Of a DNA stretch of 64,000 nt, positions 15,986-29,479 are shown piece after piece. The position numbers and the translations under genes are program-made. The stretch lies in NCBI GenBank assembly GCA_905160935.1, contig CAJHZI010000423.1, positions 2,834,001 through 2,898,000 on the forward strand, given 5' to 3'. Source of the DNA: Enchytraeus crypticus (lineage: Eukaryota > Annelida > Clitellata > Enchytraeida > Enchytraeidae). Under the pieces are notes generated by a model that was not told the DNA's origin, ran no database searches, and was given only the letters and a program-made list of their open reading frames with translations. Each line of letters begins with the position of its first letter. Position 1 is the first letter of the stretch.

Positions 15986-18900
15986 TTATTTTATCTGGAC
16001 TGTAAATGGACTTCCGGGAACCTCACAGCCTGACCATCGGACATCAATCACATACATTCCAGGCTCAGTGGGATTATATTGGCACAGTATCTTACGTCCA
16101 ACTTTTTCCATTTCCACCAGAAACGATCCTGAATGTAAATAAACAGCAAGCTAATAGATAAATTATCTACAATTTTATTTTGTAAAGTTTCCATTATATC
16201 TCGCTAATGTAAGTCTCACGTTATTGACAATTAATTTTATTTAGTGTTCTAGCCAACTTTACTAACTTTAACCCGAATTGTTCCTGAAATTAAACAAACT
16301 TAAAAATAAATAATTAAATTTATTACAATTGCTGGAATAGTGTCTATGTGCCTATATTTTGTATTGTGCTAACAAGTGGTAATATAAGTTGCGTGTCGTG
16401 TTTGATAGAATAGGCTACATTCAATGATGAGCTTCAAATCCAGATATGAAAGCTCTATCAATGTATTTACTGCCAGTTGGAGCTTCTGGGGCGTCTGAAG
16501 CAGCTTCCTATGCTGTCATTGAATTTGAAAAATAAAATACACTTCATATCTCACTAAATCACATTAATAACAATAATATTATACAAAGTTTAACGGCAGT
16601 TTCCTCATTCACGGATGATGCCATGACTTAATGCATATTAATATAGGCCTATCTAATTTGCTTATTGATAAATGGTTAAATGAATTTATAGAAAAATGGC
16701 GAAACCACCTGGTCTTACCCTTAGGACCCCTGACTTTAACAGAGAGTTGTCCAGACCCCGCGGACTTGGTTTCCACTACGAAGCTACTGTCGTAGTCCGG
16801 CAGGAATCCATCCAATAATCCAGATCCGCTTACAATCAACTTGTCAGCATCCGATACATCCCATCCACTCTTTCTTCTGGAGTGTACCAGCTCACTACCC
16901 TTCGATGAATTCTCACTGTTGTTGGCTACCATCTCACTGTCACGTGACGTCACCTTACTGTCACGTGATGTCGCCTTACTGTCACGTTCTGTAACCTTAC
17001 TGTCACGCGATGATAACTTCTTCATATCAGACACTTCACTTCCAATCCTTCTTCGGTTCATCATTGAATCAGTGTAGATTACATCCGATGAACTTCGGTA
17101 AGGCGGGATTATCTTGTCATTTAGAGGCATGCAATTTATTGGAGACGTTCTTCGAACATTGATTGATAGTGAATCATCAGTATATCCGGGTTTCTTTGAT
17201 ACTGAAGAATTTGTTACTAAAGCAGTTGTATCTGGATAATCTAATACTTGATCAGGCAGTTCTGCATCGAGGGCAGTTTGAGCTTCAAATGGTAATAATT
17301 TAACTGGAGACTTGCTTGGTGTCTGATTAGAGAAATTAGAACCTGAAATATTTGTATAACTATACTTAAAAAAAAGTAAATTAATTATTAAGGCTACCCG
17401 AGTTGTGTCCGGGTTGTTGAATAATAGACCAACCACAGGCTGTACTTGTCGTAAAAGGCGACTAAGCACTAAGATCCAAATCAATGTCAGAAAGGGCATT
17501 CGGTTAATGTGCACCTATGCTTCAGAAATTGCTACACCATTTTCTAAAACCGACCCTTGCTAAGCTGGGATTCAAGGGAAGAAGAAGAAGATGATGATGA
17601 TGATGATGAAATGATGATGATGATGATGACGACAATATTATCAATTATTAGAGCATGATCGTCTTCAAGTATATCATATTTGCAAGAATTATTGATTTTA
17701 CTTCAATATTGCCAGATATTTTGCAAGGACCACAACTGTCTCAACCGCAGCTGATTTTCCCAACTTCCTATGAGATACGGTTTGATTTGCTTACTTCTAT
17801 CGCTAAAACATTTTCTCACTAAACATTTATTCTATAATTTTATAAACTTTCAGCTTATGTTTGAAAGAGAAGCCGGAGTTGTAGTGAGCAGCGCTAAGTC
17901 CTAAGACATTTATACGATCCTCGCGGGTTACATTAAAGCGTCCGGTAAAGCGATAAATATCACTGCAGCTACAGGACCCTGGATCCTACAAAACAGCTTC
18001 CGTTTAATAGCCGGCTCCTCGTTTACTGTAAGTTATCTCTACAAACCACTACAGTATCTTTGCTGCTTAGAAAATGCATTTTAAGCTGAAACAATAACGT
18101 CAACTGCTTTATTTGAAATCCATGCTTTGATAGTCAATTGGCCTAAAACAATAGTCAGCGTTCAGAATATTTATTGCAGCTTAAGCCAGACGAATTAAAA
18201 AATACTCCTAAAACGAAATTAATTGATAGGCCATTATTGCAACAGTTGGGTATTTTAAATGCAGATCATCGAGTGGGAGGTTCAAAAAAGGTTCATCGGT
18301 CATAAATGATTTCAAGAGAAAAAGACGGACGTTAAAGCTGGCAGACAACCGTTGTGATCAACTGCTTCAATGTCGGGTGTGCCATTAGATTTCTGAGAAT
18401 AAATACTTCTTTCTACAGATTAGAATTTGATTTTATGATAAGATTTTCTTATAAGCACGGTAACTCGATTACTGTGATAATAAGCAGAGCATTTAAATAA
18501 CGCATTGTAATAGACAGTAAATAATTTTATTTATTTGATAAAAGTGAGTGTAATCAAAAGTAGTGAACGGTTAAGCATTGCAGATATTCAAGAACGGTTG
18601 AGCATTGTAGATTTTCAAGTACGGTTGAGCATTTAACAGATTTGCTTATGTTACAAGACAGTGCGTAACTTAAACAACTTTCGAAATGGTATACTTAAAA
18701 CACACGTGTAACTACATTATAGGCTACCTGAACTGCTGTTAACAGGCTTATAGATATCATCCTCTTTCAGTTTACTACTGGCGTTCTTCGTCGTTTTAGT
18801 TACGTGATGCTTATTGATGACGTCATTCACTACGTCATCGGTACCATCATTAACGTCATCGGAGACGTTGTTTGACAGACCATCCGAAGTGTACCGCGGC

Positions 18901-21900
18901 GCCGGATGTACATGAAATGGAAATGGAGAGCCCGGAATCTGATATCCCGACCACGTGACTTGCAATAAATAGTAACCTAATATTAAAAATGTTTCTTTTA
19001 TTACATGCAGTGGCGATAACTGGTAGATAACATTGAAATCTAGTAATATAAAACACAACAGAATAGAGACACGGCTCTTGGCAGTTACTGATGAATAGAT
19101 GATGGCAGATATGATTTGGACACAGAAGTTATTCTTGCCATTAGAACTTATATGCAATTACACTCGAAGTAAAATGTTGAAGTCTTAAATATTCTTCACG
19201 CTCTCGATTTAAATTAATCAATTACAACTACAACTCATTTATTAAAATTAGCCTAATCATGATGAACTACTTTCAACGTGAATGTTAGTCAATCAATCAA
19301 CAACAATCAATCAAAGTTCACTAAAATTAACAAAGCATTGCGTCTTTTTTGAATAAGTTCTGTGTAACTGTGTGACAAACGAACACTACAGCATCCGTGG
19401 AAATTAATCATATTGAATAAATTGAATCATTAGAAGTAAAAGAAAGACCTGGAGCGGTAGGCAGAATGTCGCATTGGTATAGAGAAGGACTTATCGATAC
19501 ACATGGGACCCTAGTTGAACCGCGATGTCCTAGAAATAACATGCTGGCATCACCTGTACATTATCAATTCCTTATCTACCAAACGTACGAGAGTCAAATT
19601 ACATTAATAAAATATACGTGTATAAGCATTTCTAAATCTATATCTACACGTATATTTAGAGGATTGACTGATGATATGGTTTGTGACAGAGAGGAATGGA
19701 GAAGGTCTATTGGAATCCCGTCCCTAGCTAGACTGGGATTTAAGGGATGAAGATGATGATGATGACGCACATCTAAATCCTGCACTCAGCCGTGGAAAAT
19801 TGATCAAAATAAGTTATGACAATCATTAGTAAACTTAAATTATAATTATAGCTTAGTTTCACGTAGAATTAACAGATGTAAAACGACTGAAATTAAACAT
19901 GGAGGTCGACCTTTAACAGCAAGAATATACAAAAAGTACAATAAATTAAAAAAGTAGGAGATCGTCTTAATCTAAATATGCAAGAAATCGCATATTAAAC
20001 ATTCTCAAGCTTCCACAGCAGTCACACATTACGTAGTAACTACAATCAATTCGCCGATTTGAGAAGAAACGTAGAGCTTATGAGGCCAGGTGAACAGCTT
20101 GATCTTAATTTTTCATCAACTAGCTTAGTATCTAACCTCTCCATACCTTCGGGTAATAAGCCAACTTGTTACCAACTAGCCACTAGGAGGTGTAGCTTAT
20201 GCTTTGCAAATTCTTTTAGCACGATGTTCAGTCCACCATATAAATGGCTAAACGGTATAAAACCCCGTTCAACCGTCTGAAGACACAGACCTAATTGAAG
20301 GATAGGCTTATACATGTAGATTCAAACCTAGCCAAAGTTTACATCTCTACAAAGACACTAAACTGATGGGGTACACTGGCTTAGGAATTATTTTGAATTC
20401 GGCTAAAATTTTTTAAAAAGTCATGAATAAGTAGATAAATATCTAATGAATATGTAGATAAATATCTAAATCACGACACTTGCCTGGATAATTTTTAGTG
20501 CCATCAATCAGCAAGTGAACGACTTGCCCAACAGGGATGTTGTTAAGACTGATCGATGACTTGAGAAAAACCATCTCAGGGGTAGCACTGTGAGGAAAAT
20601 AAATCCTCGGAGTTGGTAATAAAGCGCCGGAAGATACGAGTTTTTTCGAATTAGGCGATAATTTTTTCTTTCCTCCCGTAGCGATGCACACAATAGGCGA
20701 TGACGTCACAGGAAGATTGTTCCAGAATATTCTGAATAAGTATTCACCTTCAACAAATAATAAATAAAAGTGTTCATTATACTGAAAAATAAATAAATAT
20801 ATATTTTGGAAATTTTTTCGACTTTCCGAGAACGGAGAGCTGTTAAGGAAATGTGACGGATAATTTGAAAAGAAATTCTTATGATTCTTTGCTAATTACA
20901 TTGATGGTCACATCCTAATCATTGATACTAATTTAAAAACTTGCATGTAATTTATTATTGCAAATTAAGTTTACAAAATATAAAATATTAAAATTTAAAA
21001 TTGAATAGGTAAGCGACAGTCTATTCCAGTGCACGACTTAAACTATATAATGTTCTTAATTACGCCGGCAATTTCGGTTTTAAATCAGTTAAGATGAGTT
21101 TTAATTTTATCAACCTTTAACTGGAGGGGTGAACTTGATGGAATAGCGATATCTGGAGGAGTGAGTCACTTCTGGAAGAATTTCCAGCTCTGCCGGACAT
21201 AACAGTTGGGCGGTTAACTTACCTGTGCAAAATAATTATAGATTTCACACAATGTATTTTAGAATCAGAGAATCAATTACATCTAATTACGCACTCGTAA
21301 TTAAGTTCTCGATATTATCATTGATGCCTGTAGCACTCTAAGTGTTGCTATTATTCTTATTGTTTCGTAAGAGTTAATTATTGATGATTCGTTAGAATTA
21401 TTTCAACAATACCTGGTCCAGCTCGTTTTGTGTTGAACGAAAGACATTTTCGCGCGTTAACCTTGAGAGGAAGAAATCCGGAAACGTCCAGAATTCGCTT
21501 CCAATTTCCAACCAATTTTACTTGATTAGGATCAAATATCCGTGATTGATATGGACTTCCTGTAATATACAGCGTTGTCAAACATCTACTTAATAGCTAT
21601 AGATCCATTATGAGTAAACGTAAACTCGTTACGCCACTTATTCGGTTTAAACTAATTCAAATTCTTTAAAAAAGTCAGGATCAAGCATTTCTAGTTTTTT
21701 GCAGTCCAAATTGCACGCATGTAAGCATTAACACAAAGGATAAGATAATGTAATAAGGATCATACGGATTGTTTAAATCTAAATGTAGCGATTATCATAT
21801 TGTATATAAACGGAGATGACACTGGCACTCAGCTGAAGTTTTCCTATACAGATTTGATTTACAGCTTTATTTATAAATCTACTGATTAATTCGCAGCGTT

Positions 21901-22422
21901 TGATTTGTCTATATATGAATTTATTTGAGTAATCCCTGACATTGAGAATGCTCTAGATCTAGTTTAAAGTAAATATATGCTGGTATTCTAGTTTTTGGAT
22001 ATGCACCGTTTAGTGGATATTTATATCTTTGTTTATCGGCTTGACTTCTCACTCTGATTCCATAGTACCCGACATTGTCACGGACTAAGCAGTAACTAAG
22101 TCGATCGGTTTTGTTGTTGTTACGTTGTGATAAATTGTCCGACCGCAGAACAGCAGGCGACGAGTTCAAATCCTTTTTACGCCCGTCAATTGTATGTTTT
22201 CGGAACAATAAACTGAATTAAACTAGGCTTTTTATTTTAGTTGTTGCTACAGCTAAAGCCAAGTCTAAAGTCAGTTTTCTGCTCGAATAGCATTTCAGTG
22301 ACGGGGAGAGAACCGAATTTGAATCCTGCACCTACTGACCAGTTATTGGACAACTTGCCAACAAGCCACCTACTCAGCCCATGCTCGTAGCATGATGATA
22401 GTAGCACAGAATGATGAAAATC

Positions 22423-22491
<69 letters not shown>

Positions 22492-22572
22492 TATAACAAT
22501 ATACATGTAAATAGATAACTATATTTTATAAATATATATTGTTTTATATATATATATATATATGTCAGTAAT

Positions 22573-22624
<52 letters not shown>

Positions 22625-25600
22625 AGGAAGCTGATGATCATTCCAGGTCACAGTGATATAGTGGACTCCCACATCCGTAGGTCTGAAGGTGACTCTGTGG
22701 GCGGATCTATCTTCTGATGAGTCCACTAAACATTTCAACTCTGACCTCGGACCTAAAACATTATCAATCGCGCATGGCTTTATAACTTATCAATAAATAA
22801 AACATTGTAATTATAAATTACATTGGAATTTTTAATCAAACGAGTTAAATTAAAACAAATTTAATGTATTAATCAATCAACGTCAAAATTCGGTTAAAGG
22901 ATCATGAGTAGTTCGTAAAAGCGACAAAATTCGGAGAGAATTGGTAAACATTAAATCTTACATTTCGCATGAATCATTCAGTAATAACACTATAAAGGAT
23001 GTCTCAGTAGCATAGGGGTAACGTCATGAAGTTTTCAATGGCAGACCCTGAGATGAATTGAACCCTCGTGGGTTCGATTCCCAGCCGCGCTGATCTGAGA
23101 GTAAAATCTCGGACATTCACTGGACTGGCTACACGGAAAATGGACTAAATTGCCTAACGGTTTAAACTTGTGGTATTAAAAGTGATAGATATCGACATAG
23201 TTGATTGTTTCATTGCAATGCGTGTTTACTTTACTAATAACAAAAGCTACACTGTCAATTTCTGTATCCAAAGGATCAGGGATCTCATATCCAAGGGATA
23301 AGGGATCTCTCCAGCTCATCACTGCAAATGGATGCATCAACTCGAATGCGATTTTCCGAATTGTGCTGACTTAGAAATATGGGGAATGGTGATATTAAGT
23401 ATTAGGAAATATACTGTATATGTAAATTAGCAAAAGAATTCACTACAGAACTCACCTTACACGGAAAGCAATGGCAACGCGCAAATGTTAATAGCATTTT
23501 CAATGTTTTGCAAATTTTCATTGAGATTTGATTTTATATTAGCATATAGATTGAGAAAAATTAGAATTTGCATTGTAAATTAAATACCTTACAGATGATT
23601 TTCCTTTCCTTTATATTTGTTTACTGAAACAAGTCGAGCAATGTTTTACATTTGATCGAATTGAGTTAAGATTACAAATGAATAAGAATTGAGCTGTTAT
23701 GCAGATTGGATAATTTTTTGTTGGATTTTGTGTTATTGGTAGATCAAATTAAATTAATTTTTAATTTTTTATATTTATTGTAAATTAAATCTTACTGTAC
23801 AGCATAAATTCTATTCTATAAACCGACCTTGGACGTGCAGACTGAGACTTCCATTGTAGTGCTTCGATTCGACAAAGAAGTGGGCGGTCTCAAGTACAAC
23901 CCCGCCCACAAGACCTGAACCATGAACATGTGCCGGGGAGTAGTAGTCAGAGGCCGTCATGAGTCTAGACAATGTGCTACCTTCTGATACAACACATAGC
24001 ATACATATAGCGTCTAACACAAAGCACATAACAACTAGCACAAGGAATATAAAAACTAACACATAACACCACATATAGTGTAACAGAGATGAATGAATTC
24101 AAACACTGTGCTACTTTCTAGTACAACACATAGCATTGAAATCATAGCATCTTACATACAACACATAACAGCTAACGCAAAGCAAATAACAACTATCGCA
24201 TAACAGCTAATACATAACAACTAACACATAATAACTAATACATAATACCACATAAAACATGACGGAGAATAAATGAATTCAAATATTGTGGTAATTTTTA
24301 ATATGACATATAGCATACAAATCAGAGCATCAGTGTAACTACAGCCTATCACTGATATTATATATCATAGAGTTTCACTCTAACTACAGCCTATCACTGA
24401 TATTATATATCATAGAGCATTACAGTAACTTCTGCCTAACTATGATATATCATAGAGCGTCATTATTACTACTGCCTGTTTATGATACAGTACGGAAGCT
24501 GCCACAAGGCTGCTTCGTATATAAGGCCGAGCAAGAGCAGTAGATAATTTGATGTTACATGTTTTCAAGAAATGACTCATCCTTGATTTTATAAATGTAG
24601 ATTTCTCAGGCCCTAAGTAAACTAACAGTTTCACACGTTTATTAATCTTATTTAAATCGCAATGGTAACTAAATATAGGAAACTAAAAGTAATACGAGGA
24701 CGTGGTTCCTGCCAGGGGTTTCCGCTGGAGGTCATGGAAGGTGGAAGATCTCGACAGAAGCAGCACTTGACGGTATCGATCCATCGCTTTGAGCTTCGGT
24801 GGATTGAACCCTCCTGTCCTGGGGTCAAACTCTCAGAAGGGTGATATCGATGTTGGTCATAACCGAACGAATTGCAGTAGTCAAGTTTGATCTTCTCCGA
24901 CATACAGTCTTTTTTGTCTGAGATCTGAGACATATAAAAGAGAGAGTATGTCTTGATGCTGTTTGAATATGACAAATACTGCAGGATTAAGATATCAACC
25001 CCCTGTATACAACTTTTACTGACTTTAAATGTAGCGTACCTTATCTTGAAATATTTGCCACTGGAACTCAGATTTTCCACATAATTTTGCGTTTCTACCA
25101 GAGTAAAACAGATAAATCAGTTTGGCTTTGGCATTTGCGATGCCAGATATTCTAATTTCGAAACAATTTTAAAAATATAATCTTGAAAGAATAATCAAAT
25201 AACAAATTTTAACGCTTAAAAAATTCAAATATCACAAGATATTTCATTAAACTACCTTTTGATATTGTTAAAGAAATTTTTCTAATTCCAGGCCAAATTC
25301 TTGCTGTTCTAGCTGGATTGCAGTCTAAATTCTAAATTAATTCTTCTAACTCTAGGTCAGTATTTATGTGTGTTTATAAAGAAAAATTAAATTAAAACTA
25401 GAGATGAGATATAAAACAATATCGGAACACTATTACACCATTGCTGAAATGAGAGGGCTAATATTCACCTGCTCATTTGGCATAACCACCGTTGAATCCT
25501 GCTGGTATTTATTTATCTCAAATGTCTCCATCGTTGTTTCCCCGTGCCTTCTCTCAGCCTTCAGCTTTAACATCTCCCTATTAACAATGTCATCCAGCTG

Positions 25601-28600
25601 ATGCACCGGCATCAATTCCAGATCCTCCTCATTTGTTCCACTGGTTGCTAGGCTGGACTCCTCGACGCCAAGAGTTCCGTCACCAGTGGACTGCTTTCTA
25701 ACGGAAATCAGCGGAGAGAGGGTCCAATTTCCTTCAATTCTACTGCTACTTCCATTTAGTGCACTGCATGAGTTGCTATGCATCATTCGATCTCCAATAC
25801 GTTCTCGTGACATTTTAGAAAAGTGAGATCTTGAGCGATGCAATTCATTTGTGGAAGTATCATTCACGTCGCCCATTGACAATTCACCGTCCTTTCTCTC
25901 TGAAGGTCCATTTCTTTCATAGAATGACGAATCAACCATCAGCTCACTGCGAGTGGAGTACCTATAGTCTTTACCCCACAAAGTCAAATTCAGATTTGGC
26001 TTCCGAGAACCGATGAGATTTCGACAACTTCTATTTCCCGTTCGATGATACGAGGTTGGTTCCGGAACAGTAACTGGCATTAAAGAAAAAGGAACTGCAC
26101 CAGTTCGTCGATTATTCCTGCCAGAAAATGTAAAAGTACACTCTCCATGAATTCCAATCGGAACCGGGTCTCCGGAATGGTTGATTAGTAAATCGGAATC
26201 CCGATCTCGGGCTACTGATCTTGGAGGAGAAGATTTTCTGGGAGGCCTCGTCTGAGGATAGGTGGAAAATCCGCTCGTTATGGTATCGTCAGTAGAGTCG
26301 TCCGTAGCTCTGGAAATACTGAAGCTACAAATGCATCGTGGAAGAGCCGGAGATTCGTAACTGTCGCTACTCGACCTTGAACTTCTCCTCTCAGCTTCCG
26401 GTCCCTCGCAGCTGTCGCTGGTCATGGAACCTGGAACGTCCTGATCTAAAGGAGGTTCGTGGTTGCAGATCAAGGCACTGCCTCTCGACGAATATTCAAA
26501 GGCGTCAAATTCATTCGAAAGATAATTATTTGCTCGAAAGACGCTTTCTTGCTTATGAACAGAAGTCAACCCGTCTTTACTCTCGCATACGCCAGTTTTA
26601 TCTTTTAAATATGCTTCTTTCGCACTAACGCTTGACTCTGCCGATTTGATTTGGCTGTTCTTACAATAAACTGAATTAAACTGAGAGGCACTTGATGATG
26701 ATATTTCATCATTGCTATGACTTTCTGTTTTACTTTCTCTCCAACAGCCAATACTCAGATCTGGACAGCTCTCGGATATTGCCTTCTGCAGTTGATAGGG
26801 CACAGCTGTCACCGGCGATGAGCAGAGACCCAGGTCACTCAAGTCATGTGAGCACTTGTAGTAAGAGAATGAGAGAGTACCGATGGTAGATGTACGCGAA
26901 GCCTCGGCCGTCTGCGTCCATAGAACTTCTTTACGTTTCCTTGAGTTTCTGCGTTTTCCATTAGCAATTTTAGATGACGTAAATGAATTGCTCGCTTTAG
27001 TTGCGTGCTTAAGTTTGCACTTGGACGTTCTGCTAAATTTCTTTTTAATTTGATAACCTTTAATTAGCTTATTGAGTGATTCCTTCTTTAATATATCTCG
27101 AGCTACTTCGGCATAATTATTTCCTTGAATTTCATTTATTGCAGCATCGGGTTGATCTGTTAAATCCTTCTCGGACTGAGTTTTGCCACTCCAACTGACA
27201 TCACAATCTGAATTTAGGCATCTCCTAAATTTCCACCCATTGCTGTCGCTCGATGTGGAAGGATTCTGTGTCTGCTTGTCGGTGGAAGAAAAACTGGAAT
27301 GCTTTTCGTTTTCGATGGTAATATGTGGGTACTCTACACACGTTGGGGATATAGGTATTTGAATTGTGACTCCGTTTATATCATCGTAGCTTGAAAGCGA
27401 ATCACTATGCTGTAGAGATTTACCTAAAGTAAGATTATGAATTTTATTTGTATAATTAACCAATGTAGCGTTAAGCTGACTAATAGCAGTATCTTCGTTA
27501 CTGTGATGTTGTTCATCTAGGCTTCTTTCATTTACAAATCCTACATTAGTGTCTCCTCTGAAGTTTTTATCTACGGAAGTTTTAGTTTTGTGAAAGGATC
27601 CGCATGGAGTTTTACCACAAGAAACTTTATCGCAACATGGCCCATCTTCCTGATCTTCTAAATTCAATTTACTCACGAGATACTTTTCGTGAGTCAACGC
27701 TCTGAATGTAGATTGCTCATCGATTTCATTTATAACTGCATCTAAATAACCATCGCATTTCTCTCCAAACTCTTTAATCGAACGATCAAAAGCACTGCTA
27801 CTAACTTCAAACTTTTGTTGGCTACTATCATCAATGATTTCATATGAATTTCTCTCAATGATTGCAGATCCAATAAGGCATTCATGGACATCAACTTGAG
27901 ATATTTTGTTACCTGCTGAGGCCGTGATCTCGAATCCTTTTTCAGCAACAAGGAATCTATTTCCTAAATACTGAAAACTTTTTTCATTACAATTTACTTG
28001 AAAAGGGATGCAATTCTCGTCATAGCACCTTGTTGTTTCATAGCAAGCACCGTCACTTTTACTTCTCAAGTATTCTACCTGTGCCTCCCTGCTAAACTTG
28101 GAATTCGTTTTGAACTCACTATTTCGAGTGGTGCTTTCGCGTCGCAAACCGTTCCCGGAGTACAAAATTGACTTCCCGCTCTTCAGCTTCATTTCGAGGT
28201 CCACCACGCTAGCACTGTCAACATGTCTGCGTCTCTCTAGAATGCTGCGGAGTTCTCCGAACAGCTCTTTCTTTGAGTTAATCAACTCTCCGTCATCACA
28301 TATTTTGGTGGTAATTAGCGAAACCGAGCTGACTAAGTTCGGTTTCTTACGAAGATTGTCTACCTTGTCCGAATTTCGTTGGCTCGAATCTAGTGTTGCA
28401 GATCCACTTGTGTTCGGGGTTTTAGTTTGTTTAGTTACGATGTCGGAAGAAGAGCTGGAAACTGGAATAGATGCAGTAGAAATATTTGAAAGTGTAGAAA
28501 CGCTTTTCGAAACTTCGCTGGCACCGACTTCCTTTTCCAAACATGAATTCGATTTAAATTTTCCTTCGCATTTGCTAGCTGGCTCTAATAAGTCAAATGT

Positions 28601-29017
28601 GTTTTGCTGATAACCTTTGCAGCCTGAAGATGCATCTTTGTTAGATTGATTTCCCTTTTCTTCGGTATTGTTGTTGCAAATAGCTCTGTTGTCTACCAGT
28701 GGCTGTGATATTGCAATAGATGTAGGCCTATTCAAAACTTCATTTGATTTTACCAATAAAGTTTTATCTTCATTTCGTCCTGATATTTTATCCTCCGCCT
28801 TCTCAGTGAAATTATTTGATCCCAAATTATTATTGCAGCAGGCATTTATGCTCTGACTAGAGGAAGCTTTAATCAAACGTTGCTGAGATCCTTCTGGAAC
28901 TTGGAAGATTAATTCTTGAGATGAAGCTGCCGCCCTCTTTAGTTTAGATAGAGCTCTCTTCAATTCTGACAAAAAGTCAAATTCTACTTGATCTGAAGTC
29001 ATTCTTAATGTTCTCAT
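15986..29017 (-). CDS. Filamin-repeat protein with a long disordered head, 11 coding exons, complete
   Basis: Coding exons in order: 29017-25469, 24924-24696, 23983-23828, 22752-22624, 21559-21413, 21222-21115, 20747-20484, 19529-19449, 18976-18728, 17342-16719, 16128-15986. All phases agree, giving 1,892 residues. Exon 1 holds 1,183 codons of Ser/Asn/Lys-rich, probably disordered sequence beginning [16 protein letters not shown]. An in-frame TAA lies two codons before the start, and the acceptor at 29053-29054 implies a 5' untranslated exon. Four filamin Ig repeats follow (roughly residues 1270-1400, 1400-1520, 1520-1690, 1800-1892), shown by [55 protein letters not shown] and [17 protein letters not shown] at the C terminus. 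No calponin-homology domain is visible, so direct actin binding is doubtful. Filamin repeats normally serve as docking and mechanosensing modules. I do not recognise a named orthologue. Confidence 0.85.
16560..16625 (-). mobile_element. Short interspersed repeat, family D (diverged)
   Basis: Has taacaataatattatacaaa, then 'gtttaacggcagtttcctc' and 'cggatgatgccatga'. It lies in the last intron of the filamin-like gene. Confidence 0.5.
16928..17025 (-). repeat. 21-bp coding tandem repeat in the filamin-like gene
   Basis: Four units encode [22 protein letters not shown] and RDSEMVA inside exon 10. Each DNA unit contains tcacgtgac or a close variant. The repeat keeps frame and sits in the linker before the last filamin repeat. 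Confidence 0.8.
17395..17630 (+). mobile_element. SINE-like family C
   Basis: cccgagttgtgtccgggttg, 'gaataatagaccaacca', cagaaagggcattcggtt, and a long (GAT)n tail with GAC and GAA changes. It lies in the intron before exon 10 of the filamin-like gene. Confidence 0.75.
19665..19770 (+). mobile_element. SINE-like family C, 3' part
   Basis: 'tgactgatgatatggtttg', 'ctagctagactgggattta' and a (GAT)n tail. Confidence 0.6.
20480..20486 (-). promoter_or_regulatory. GC-type 5' splice site, filamin-like exon 7
   Basis: The exon ends TATCCAG and the intron begins gcaagt. The same intron position in the homologous repeat encoded by exon 5 uses CCAG|gtattg. The phase-1 join to the next exon (ctag|GACATC) needs the cut here. 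Confidence 0.75.
22250..22380 (-). mobile_element. SINE family B (inverted, diverged)
   Basis: 'agctaaagccaagtctaaag', cagttttctgctcgaa and 'aatttgaatcctgcacctac' match family B but with many changes. Confidence 0.5.
22425..22622. repeat. Three (TA)n microsatellite blocks
   Basis: TA runs at about 22425-22480, 22550-22562 and 22576-22620. The last abuts the donor of filamin-like exon 4 (CTTCCTG|gtttatatat), so the intron's first bases pass into TA repeat. Confidence 0.85.
22997..23232 (+). mobile_element. tRNA-derived SINE, family A, full length
   Basis: atctcagtagcataggggta, then an exact B box in gggttcgattcccagccgc, 'ggacattcactggactggct', 'tgcctaacggtttaaact' and end 'gcaatgcgtgtttactttac'. 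It is a good family reference copy, in a filamin-like intron. Confidence 0.88.
23965..24310 (-). repeat. Tandem copies (134-180 bp) of the filamin-like exon 3 acceptor
   Basis: On the minus strand the real junction reads tgtgttgtatcag|AAGGTAGCACA. A second unit 134 bp upstream reads tgtgttgtactag|AAAGTAGCACA, and a third, more diverged one lies another 180 bp away. AACACATAAC-type words fill the units. Confidence 0.7.
24325..24485. repeat. About 52-bp tandem repeat in a filamin-like intron
   Basis: Units of the type taactacagcctatcactga plus 'tattatatatcatagagc' occur about three to four times with decay towards 24485. Confidence 0.75.
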
Positions 29018-29479
29018 GAATTAGTTTCCGATTGTTTAAATTGTGTGTGGAGCTATTAAAATAGAAAAAAAGTAAAAACAACAAGATAGAACAAATTAGA
29101 ACAACACCCAACTATAAATTTTGGTTAGTTAATAAATAATTTAATATATTTAATTTCAGAACTTATGAGTATCTTGATTTAATTAATAACCTGAATCTTT
29201 GAAATATTATTTTTTCCCATTTAGGCCTATTATATAAAAAATTATCATAAAGCGAAATTCCTTCTAATAACGTAATTTCGCAGCTACATATGCGCCAAAC
29301 TACGTTTGTAAATTTCATGCAATTACTAAATTTCCATACTATATTAGTATAAATTCCATAGTATATTGTATAGTAGGCCTACATAAGCATCAGTAAAATT
29401 ATTGACCGTTATTTCTCAAAGTCATATCGTCACACCTCAGCTGAATTATAAGTAATTAGAGTTTCAGTTTTAAAGTTTT

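Noticed and set aside
15816-16142. Plus-strand 108-residue frame over the last filamin-like exon
   Set aside because: The minus strand here encodes a clear filamin repeat end with stop; the plus frame is a mixture of SINE C and antisense.
22997-23110. Possible true tRNA gene at the head of SINE family A
   Set aside because: The B box is good but the cloverleaf stems do not pair, and the same body follows in all copies, so it is a SINE.
27742-28856. Open frames opposite the large first exon of the filamin-like gene
   Set aside because: They are shadows of a long real exon on the other strand; no splice context or family match.
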